Source of the DNA: Morinoia aosen
Taxonomy: Eukaryota; Arthropoda; Malacostraca; Amphipoda; Talitridae
Length of the DNA: 64,000 nucleotides
Direction of reading: 5' to 3'
Assembly (NCBI GenBank): GCA_030386875.1
Contig: CM059574.1
Coordinates: forward strand, 3,169,934-3,233,933
A program made the position numbers and the translations under genes. Under the pieces are notes generated by a model. The model was given only the letters and a program-made list of their open reading frames with translations, was not told the origin of the DNA and ran no database searches. Of the stretch, positions 56,465 to 64,000 are shown piece by piece (within the stretch, counting starts at the first letter, position 1; every line of letters begins with the position of its first letter).

Positions 56465-57123
56465 TGTTTATCTCTGTCATTCTCAACCATTCCTTGGTTT
56501 CGTTTCTAGTATGCTTTAGATCGTTGTCTTGTTGGAAGGTCCATCCCCGTTCCAATCTTAACAAACGAGCTGAAGGGAGGAGTTGCTCTTCTAATATTTC
56601 ATGATATTTCCTACCATTCATGGTTCCTTCAATGATGTAAAGTTTATCTACTACTGATGAGTTGAAACATCCCCACACCATGATTGAGCCACCTCTAAAC
56701 TCAACAGTGGGTACGGTGCACTTTGGCCTAAACTCTTCGTTTCAGCAAGGCCTTGACATGACGTTTCTGAAGAAGAAGTGCAGAGCGAAGACTTCCACGG
56801 CGTAGTGTCCTGCAGATCGTGTGTTTGCTGGCTTCGATTCCAGATGCCCTGAGATTATCTTTTAATTCTTCACGAGTAGGTTGTGGCCTCTACACTAATG
56901 TTCGGATCAATTTTCGAGCAGTATGGTCATAAATCTTCCGTGGACGGCCAGTTCGAAGCTTGCTGATCGTCGTATTCCGGCATTTCCACGTATATGTTTT
57001 GGTTCTAACCGAGGCTATGGGAATACACAGTTGTGCACATATCTTCTGACATCCCAAACCTTCATTATGGAGCTCCACAATACGTTCGCGAAGGTCTTGG
57101 CTGATATCCTTACTCTTACCCAT
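56465..57123 (-). pseudogene. Tc1-like transposase, N-terminal and middle fragment
   Basis: The minus strand starts MGKSKDISQDLRERIVELHN at 57123, the helix-turn-helix DNA-binding start of Tc1 transposases, with the AT-hook-like GRPRK near residue 60. An in-frame TAG follows LIRTLV; similarity goes on (TREELKDNLRASGIEASKHT, KRHVKALLK). Then about 45 residues carrying the first catalytic Asp are missing. Similarity resumes in another frame at about 56720 with PTVEFRGGSIMVWGCF and QQDND, the second catalytic Asp, ending at TEIN where the insertion begins. Stop, deletion, frameshift and insertion together make this a dead copy. Confidence 0.88.
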
Positions 57124-57894
57124 GCTTACGACCTTTCAGAACGAGAGCTGTTGTACCAATGAAATGTCGACTACCAGTGCTGAAGAAAGTTAGGTCGCCA
57201 AATAGTATGATGGATTAGAACATTCTGGAATAGTCCTACAATAAATTTAATGTATAACATCGAGAAAAAATCGGGTATTGTTAACTTTCTTTTGTCCAGG
57301 TAACAATTTTGTCCAGGTAACAAATGATCTTTGCATCATTTCACACCTACTGTGACAATTTCAGACAAATCCACCCGTAAATACCGGTCTTTTTTTCTAC
57401 TCCGACGGTGCCCTTAAACAGACAAAATTTATCAACGTGTTGCTTTCAATATAATAGTACATCACAACCATCAATTGCCTTCAAATACACACTCAATATG
57501 ACTTAGATGAGTAGTGCATTTCTAAATCTTTTACATAACATGAAGTTATGAGACAATGGAATTCCAGGATTTGATCAAATTTCCATCAAAGCTCAAAGAG
57601 GAAAAGTATTTAATATACATGTTCCTGTATATTTTTCTACTCAGTATTTGAGGGTTTTAGATATATTGTTAGCCTTTTTATACTATAGTTTTTATATATA
57701 TATATGTATATATTCCAGTTTCGCCATTACACGGGGTTTAGTAATGGGAGTTCGGGCGATTTAATCAAAGTGATGTATTATTTTGCCTCCACTATAAATC
57801 CTGACATTACAATGCAGTTCTTGATGCTGCTTTGAAAAGCCTTCCGCATGAAGAGCATTTGCTTCGCTATCAGTTGTTGCCCAGTTTTTGCATC
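57124..57894. other. Tc1 5' flank and AT-rich spacer
   Basis: TTTTGTCCAGGTAACAA occurs twice, at about 57292 and 57309, and may mark the outer end of the Tc1 element. A (TA)n tract lies near 57695-57712. No gene is seen. Confidence 0.45.
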
Positions 57895-57990
57895 AGTTTT
57901 TGCCCAGTTACTGCATCAGTTTATGCTCAGTTACAGCATTAGTTGATGCTCAGTTACAGCATCAGTTGTTGCACAGTTACTGTATCAGTT
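57895..57990. repeat. 23-24-bp repeat (GCATCAGTTNTTGCNCAGTTAC)
   Basis: About four to five diverged units, for example GCATCAGTTTATGCTCAGTT and GCATCAGTTGTTGCACAGTT. Confidence 0.75.
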
Positions 57991-58235
57991 ATTGAGCAGG
58001 AACTATATTAAGCTGCAGCTACTTTACCCCTCTTCAACCATCTCCTCCAAACCCCCTCCTTCAAAAAATTCGCCTCCAAAACCCCTTTCAACACTCCCTC
58101 TCCAAGCCCAACCTCTTGCGGCTCCAAGGCCGCAATTCTCAGTTTCATTTTCCCGACTCCACGCGCAAACAATTTTGCCGCCATGAATTTCGCGTCGTCG
58201 ATCCGGAAACTCGGCGTCGGGACTGCCACTCTGAG

Positions 58236-58530
58236 GTGATTGTGGTGAGTGGTGGTTATGGTGAGTGGTGGTTGTGGTGAATGGTGGCTGTGGTGAATGG
58301 TGGGAGGGGTGACTGTGGGAGGAGGGGTGGTTGTGACGAGTGGTGATTTTTGGAAGGGTGATTGGGGGAGTGGTAGTTATGGTAAGTAGTGGTTACGTTG
58401 TGGGGTGATTGTGATGGTTGCAGTGAGTAATGGTCGGTGATGGTAGTGACTGATGACTGTGGGAGTTGCGATAGTGGGGAATGGTGATTGTGTGAGGGGA
58501 GGTCGTGGTGAGTGGTGATTGAGGAGTATG
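58236..58530. repeat. Degenerate GTGGTGAGTGGTGGTTAT repeats
   Basis: Irregular G/T-rich units of about 18-21 bp that decay to the right. They immediately precede the 29-bp satellite. Confidence 0.7.
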
Positions 58531-58586
58531 GGTCTCAGCCTTACATCGCCTCAGCAACGAGACTGTCTCCCAGCCAGCACATAAGT

Positions 58587-61500
58587 CGCCCCTGCAACAC
58601 TGCGCCTGACGTCACCGCCCCTGCAACACAGCGCCTGACGTCACCGTCCCTGCAACGCAGTGCCTGACGTCACCAACCCTGCAACACAGCGCCTGACGTC
58701 ACCGTCCCTGCAACACAGCGCCTGACGTCACCGCCCCTGCAACACAGCGCCTGACGTCACCGTCCCTGCAACACAGCGCCTGACGTCACCGCCCCTGCAA
58801 CACAGCGCCTGACGTCACCGCCCCTGCAGCACAGCGCCTGACATAACCGCCCCTGCAAAACAGTGCCTGACGTCACAGCCCCTGCAACACAGCGCCTGAC
58901 GTCACCGCCCCTGCAACACAGCGCCTGACGTCACCGCCCCTGCAACACAGCGCCTGACGTCACCGCCCCTGCAACACAGCACCTGACGTCACCGCCCCTG
59001 CAACACAGTGCCTGACGTCACCGCCCCTGCAACACAGTGCCTGACGTCACCGCCCCTGCAACACAGCACCTGACGTCACCACCCCTGCAACACAGTGCCT
59101 GACGTCACCGCCCCTGCAACACAGCACCTGACCTCACCGCCCCTGCAACACAGCACCTGACGTCACCGCCCCTGCAACACAGCACCTGACGTCACCGCCC
59201 CTGCAACACAGCACCTGACGTCACTGCCCCTGCAACACACCCCCTGACCTCACCGCCCCTGCAACACAGCACCTGACGTCACCGCCCCTGCAACACTGCA
59301 CCTGACGTCACCGCCCCTGCAACACAGCCCCTGACGTCACCGCCCCTGCAACACAGTGCCTGACGTCACCGCCCCTGCAACACAGCACCTGACGTCACCG
59401 CCCCTGCAACACAGCACCTGACGTCACCGCCCCTGCAACACAGCGCCTGATGTCACCGTCCCTACAACACAGCGCCTGACGTCACCGCCCCTGCAACACA
59501 GCACCTGACGTCACCGCCCCTGCAACACAGCGCCTGATGTCACCGCCCCTGCAACACAGCACCTGACGTCACCGCCCCTGCAACACTGCGCCTGACGTCA
59601 CCGCCCCTGCAACACAGTGCCTGACGTCACCGCCCCTGCAATACAGTGCCTGACGTCACCGCCCCTGCAACACAGCACCTGACGTCACCGCCCCTGCAAC
59701 ACAGCGCATGACGTCACCGCCCCTGCAACACAGCGCCTGACGTCACCGCCCCTGCAATACAGTGCCTGACGTCACCGCCCCTGCAACACAGCACCTGACG
59801 TCACCGCCCCTGCAACACAGTGCCTGACGTCACCGCCCCTGCAATACAGTGCTTGACGTAACCGCCCCTGCAACACAGCACCTGACGTCACCGCCCCTGA
59901 AATACAGTGCCTGACGTCACCGCCCCTGCAACACAGTGCCTGACATCACCGCCCCTGCAACACAGTGCCTGACGTCACCGCCCCTGCAACACAGTGCCTG
60001 ACGTCACCGCCCCTGCAATACAGTGCCTGACGTCACCGCCCCTGCAACACAGCACCTGACGTCACTGCCCCTGCAACACAGCACCTGACGTCACCGCCCC
60101 TGCAACACAGCACCTGACGTCACCACCCCTGCAACACAGCACCTGACGTCACCGCCCCTGCAACACAGTGCCTGACGTCACCGCCCCTACAACACAGTGC
60201 CTGACGTCACCGCCCCTGCAACACAGTGCCTGACGTCTCCGCCCCTGCAACACAGTGCCTGACGTCACCGCCCCTGCAACACAGTGCCTGACGTCACCGC
60301 CCCTGCAACACAGTGCCTGACGTCACCGCCCCTGCAACACAGTGCCTGACGTCACCGCCCCTGCAACACAGCACCTGACGTCACAACCCCGCAACACAGT
60401 GCCTGACGTCACCGCCCCTGCAACACAGCACCTGACGTCACCGCCCCTGCAACACAGCACCTGACGTCACCGCCCCTGCAACACAGCACCTGACGTCACC
60501 GCCCCTGCAACACACCCCCTGACCTCACCGCCCCTGCAACACAGCACCTGACGTCACCGCCCCTGCAACACAGCCCCTGACGTCACCGCCCCTGCAACAC
60601 AATGCCTGACGTCACCGCCCCTGCAACACAGCACCTGACGTCACCGCCCCTGCAACACAGCACCTGACGTCACCGCCCCTGCAACACAGCGCCTGATGTC
60701 ACCGTCCCTACAACACAGCGCCTGACGTCACCGCCCCTGCAACACTGCGCCTGACGTCACCGCCCCTGCAACACAGCGCCTGACGTCACCGCCCCTGCAA
60801 TACAGTGCCTGACGTCACCGCCCCTGCAACACAGCACCTGACGTCACCGCCCCTGCAACACAGCGCATGACGTCACCGCCCCTGCAACACAGCGCCTGAC
60901 GTCACCGCCCCTGCAACACAGCACCTGACGTCACCGCCCCTGCAACACAGTGCCTGACGTCACCGCCCCTGCAACACAGTGCCTGACGTCACCGCCCCTG
61001 CAACACAGTGCCTGACGTCACCACCCCTGCAACACAGTGCCTGACGTCACCGCCCCTGCAACACAGCACCTGACGTCACCGCCCCTGCAACACAGCGCAT
61101 GACGTCACCGCCCCTGCAACACAGCGCCTGACGTCACCGCCCCTGCAACACAGCACCTGACGTCACCGCCCCTACAACACAGTGCCTGACGTCACCGCCC
61201 CTGCAACACAGTGCCTGACGTCACCGCCCCTGCAACACAGTGCCTGACGTCACCGCCCCTGCAACACAGTGCCTGACGTCACCGCCCCTGCAACACAGTG
61301 CCTGACGTCACCGCCCCTGCAACACAGTGCCTGACGTCACCGCCCCTGCAACACATTGCCTGACGTCACCGCCCCTGCAACACAGTGCCTGACGTCACCG
61401 CCCCTGCAACACAGTGCCTGACGTCACCGCCCCTGCAACACAGTGCCTGACGTCACCGCCCCTGCAACACAGTGCCTGACGTCACCGCCCCTGCAACACA

Positions 61501-61789
61501 GTGCCTGACGTCACCGCCCCTGCAACACAGTGCCTGACGTCACCGCCCCTGCAACACAGTGCCTGACGTCACCGCCCCTGCAATACAGTGCCTGACGTCA
61601 CCGCCCCTGCAACACAGTGCCTGACGTCACCGCCCCTGCAACACAGTGCCTGACGTCACCGCCCCTGCAATACAGTGCCTGACGTCACCGCCCCTGCAAC
61701 ACAGCACCTGACGTCACCGCCCCTGCAACACAGTGCATGACGTCACCGCCCCTGCAACACAGTGCCTGACGTCACCGCCCCTGCAATAC
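58587..61789. repeat. 29-bp satellite carrying TGACGTCA (about 110 units)
   Basis: Each unit is CGCCCCTGCAACACAGC (or AGT) followed by ACCTGACGTCAC. The great majority hold the perfect palindrome TGACGTCA, the consensus site of CREB/ATF-type bZIP factors. Exceptions are TGACCTCA, TGATGTCA, TGACATCA, TGACATAA, TGACGTAA and TGACGTCT units. Main variants at the junction are GCGCC, GCACC, GTGCC and GCATG. A rare-variant block (CACACCCCCTGACCTCAC; GATGTCACCGTCCCTAC) recurs about 1.27 kb apart, showing duplication of about 44 units. One 28-bp unit lies near 60384. The right third is nearly homogeneous GTGCC units. The array is GC-rich in an AT-rich setting. Confidence 0.97.
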
Positions 61790-63212
61790 CGTTTCATCCC
61801 CGTTTCGCTTCTTCGCCCTCCGCTGATATTAGTCGTTGTTGGTCATCGTTATTCCAAATCATATTCTATCTTCATTTTCCGTTATTTGCATTCAATTATT
61901 GTCACTCGTAATTCGTTTTTAAATATCATTACTCATTGTTCGTCTCTAAGAACCTTTTCCCTTAAAGAAGTCAAAGTTCCAATTCTTGGAGATCTTAATT
62001 AAAAATAGGAAGACTAATGACACAACGCTTAGACTCATTTTGTACTAATTTTGTACTAATTGGTTGATACTAATTCCCTTTATCCGTCTTTAATTATCAT
62101 TACTTATTATTCATCTTTAATATTATTACCTATTATTCATTTAAATTCAACTTTATACATCTTCATTCATCGTTGTTCGTCATTATCAGTCTACTTTCAT
62201 TTGTATCTATTTTCTCTCTCCTTATTCATCACATAGTTCATTACTTCTGGGTTTTTTTATTTATATTTTATCATTTATCTTGATCTATGTGCAGCATCGC
62301 TTCCTTCAATTTGCATTTATCATTATTCACTATTTTGTATTTATTATCCTTAGTCGTCAATGATTATTCTGCATCTTCATTTCCGTCACTAAGATGGTTC
62401 TAGGTCAGATTGGGTTTTTGTTCATCCTTCATTATTATCTAGCAACTTTATTTATCCTCCATTGCAAAGTCTTGCTAAGCCATAATCAGAAGTTACAAAT
62501 TCGACCTCTGAATTCGCAACGATTATACTATCCGGCGACAATGCAAGCTTAGATAATAATTAAACAACGCTGTTCCGTTACCCTAGATGTAGAACAGTAG
62601 ACTGTTCTACATCATCCCAGCTGTTGGCACAAATTTTATCATTGCGCTAGCTTTCAAACTTACGTATCCATTGCCCAATCAGTGCACATTCATACGAGAA
62701 AAATGCATTGTTTAATTCATGTTGGGCACATATTGGATACAACACCATGCATAAGAGAATGCATTCTTCTCGCTTTGTACAAAGCGATGCATTAGAGAAC
62801 ACATTCCCAACGTTTCTGAAAGATCGGTGTTGCATTCACAGCCTTTCTCGTTGGCTTTCCTTGGGCCAGTCCTTCACGGACTTGTGCTGGCACTGCTGGC
62901 ATGAACAGAATATTGATCTTGTTTCCAGCGCGTGACAAATATTTTCTGAGAATAGAACACGTGGAGAGCGCGAAGTCCACTTCACCAGTGACCTTCGAGA
63001 CGAGCTTTCTAAGACCATAAATAATTATTCCTGGCGTCACAAAGAATGAGTTCGTTTTGTAGCTATTTTTGAACGGTCTAGGAAAATTTATACTGCGTTA
63101 GATTCTCTTGTCGCCTCAACAAACTGCGAAGGATAATTGTTAGCTTACAGACTCCGGGAACTAGTGCAGAATATCCTCAGCATTGTTGTGTTGCTATAAT
63201 TATAAAGTTTGA
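61790..63212. other. Unique sequence, no gene seen
   Basis: Decayed TTATTCATC-type motifs at 62090-62230 and ordinary AT-rich DNA. Overlapping short frames at 62650-63040 on both strands have no recognisable content. Confidence 0.5.
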
Positions 63213-63743
63213 TCGTACCCGAGTCTGCTCGTGCCCAAGTCTGCTCGTGCCCAAGTCTACTCGTGCACAAGTCTGCTCGTGCCCGAGTCTGCTCGTGCCC
63301 AAGTCTGCTCGTGCCCAAGTCTGCTCGTGCCCAAGTCTGCTCGTGCCCAAGTCTGCTCGTACCCAAGTCTGCTCGTGCCCAAGTCTGCTCGTGCCCAAGT
63401 CTGCTCGTGCACAAGTCTGCTCGTGCCCAAGTTTGCTCGTGCCCAAGTCTGCTCGTGCCCAAGTCTGCTCGTGCCCAAGTCTGCTCGTGCCCAAGTCTGC
63501 TCGTGCCCAAGTCTGCTCGTGCCCAAGTCTGCTCGTGCCAAGTCTGCTCGTGCCCAAGTCTGCTCGTGCCCAAGTCTGCTCGTGCCCAAGTCTGCTCGTG
63601 CCCAAGTCTGCTCGTGCCCAAGTCTGCTCGTGCCCAAGTCTGCTCGTGCCCAAGTCTGCTCGTGCCCAAGTCTGCTCGTGCCCAAGTTTGCTCGTGCCCA
63701 AGTCTGCTCGTGCCCAAGTCTGCTCGTGCCCAAGTCTGCTCGT
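63213..63743. repeat. 16-bp minisatellite (GTGCCCAAGTCTGCTC)
   Basis: About 33 units, nearly uniform, with rare GAGTC, CACAAG, CTACTC, GTACCC and TTTGCTC changes and one 15-bp unit near 63538. The frames are open on both strands because the unit lacks stops in most phases. Confidence 0.94.
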
Positions 63744-64000
63744 TGTAAGTCCTCAGCTGAATTGAACAGCAAAGCCGAGACCTTCTCATTGGAACTGTGA
63801 AACATTTTTATCTGTCAGTTGTATGTGCGATATTTAGAACTTTGTCTTTATCGCTTTGCAAATTTGCGTTCCTACAGTTATAAATAACTCATCTTGGGAA
63901 GAAATTTTACGAAATAATTTCGTGTATAACTGAATCATGAAGCTGTTCAAGAGAGTATGTGTGAGCGTTTTTCCATTAGGATCCCAACATTATTTTGTTG
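63744..64000. other. No feature seen
   Basis: AT-rich unique DNA at the window edge. Confidence 0.5.

Noticed and set aside
63145-63805. Frames of 170-215 codons in the 16-bp array
   Set aside because: Open on both strands in several phases; pure repeat translations.

Overview
The window looks like gene-poor, repeat-dominated DNA from an animal nuclear genome, most likely an arthropod (inference). The grounds are one complete Ty3/Gypsy-type LTR retrotransposon, Tc1 and mariner remnants, small inverted-repeat elements, very long minisatellite arrays and no operon-like gene layout. I found no host protein-coding gene, tRNA or rRNA that I can defend. The species cannot be named from the sequence alone.

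Layout. 1-12964 and 22841-25014 are one satellite array (about 840 units of 18 bp) split by a complete 9.88-kb LTR retrotransposon at 12965-22840. That element has 224-bp LTRs differing at one base, an AGTG target duplication, a primer site, a 75-codon leader ORF, gag with two zinc knuckles, a T-TTT-TTA slippery site in the correct phase, pol (protease, RT, RNase H, DD35E integrase, GPY/F-like end), and a small membrane-protein ORF behind a good splice acceptor. 25015-36990 is unique or anciently repetitive DNA. It holds a small inverted-repeat element (27495-27768), an LTR with primer site (29861-30207), a second LTR/primer junction (about 30300-30367), and a deleted mariner (36118-36633) nested in a dispersed repeat. 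37017-42130 holds four consecutive minisatellites: a 20-bp GTGTACAC array, an 18-bp pyrimidine array, a 20-bp pyrimidine array and a G-rich array. 45105-52353 holds 17-, 18-, 19-, 16- and 11/12-bp arrays, the last strongly G-quadruplex-prone. 54570-57123 is a broken Tc1-like transposon split by a 1.66-kb insertion. 58587-61789 is a 29-bp satellite of about 110 copies, most carrying the palindrome TGACGTCA. 63213-63743 is a 16-bp array.

Overall about 40% of the window is tandem repeat and about 15% is the LTR element. The only genes likely to work together are those of the retrotransposon: Gag would form the particle, Gag-Pol (by -1 frameshifting) would supply the enzymes, and the leader ORF and third ORF are uncharacterised extras. 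The many long open frames in the arrays follow from repeat periods that are multiples of three or lack stop codons; they are not genes. The best candidates for something undescribed are the two small ORFs of the retrotransposon, the CRE-palindrome satellite, and the clustering of about a dozen apparently unrelated minisatellites in one locus.
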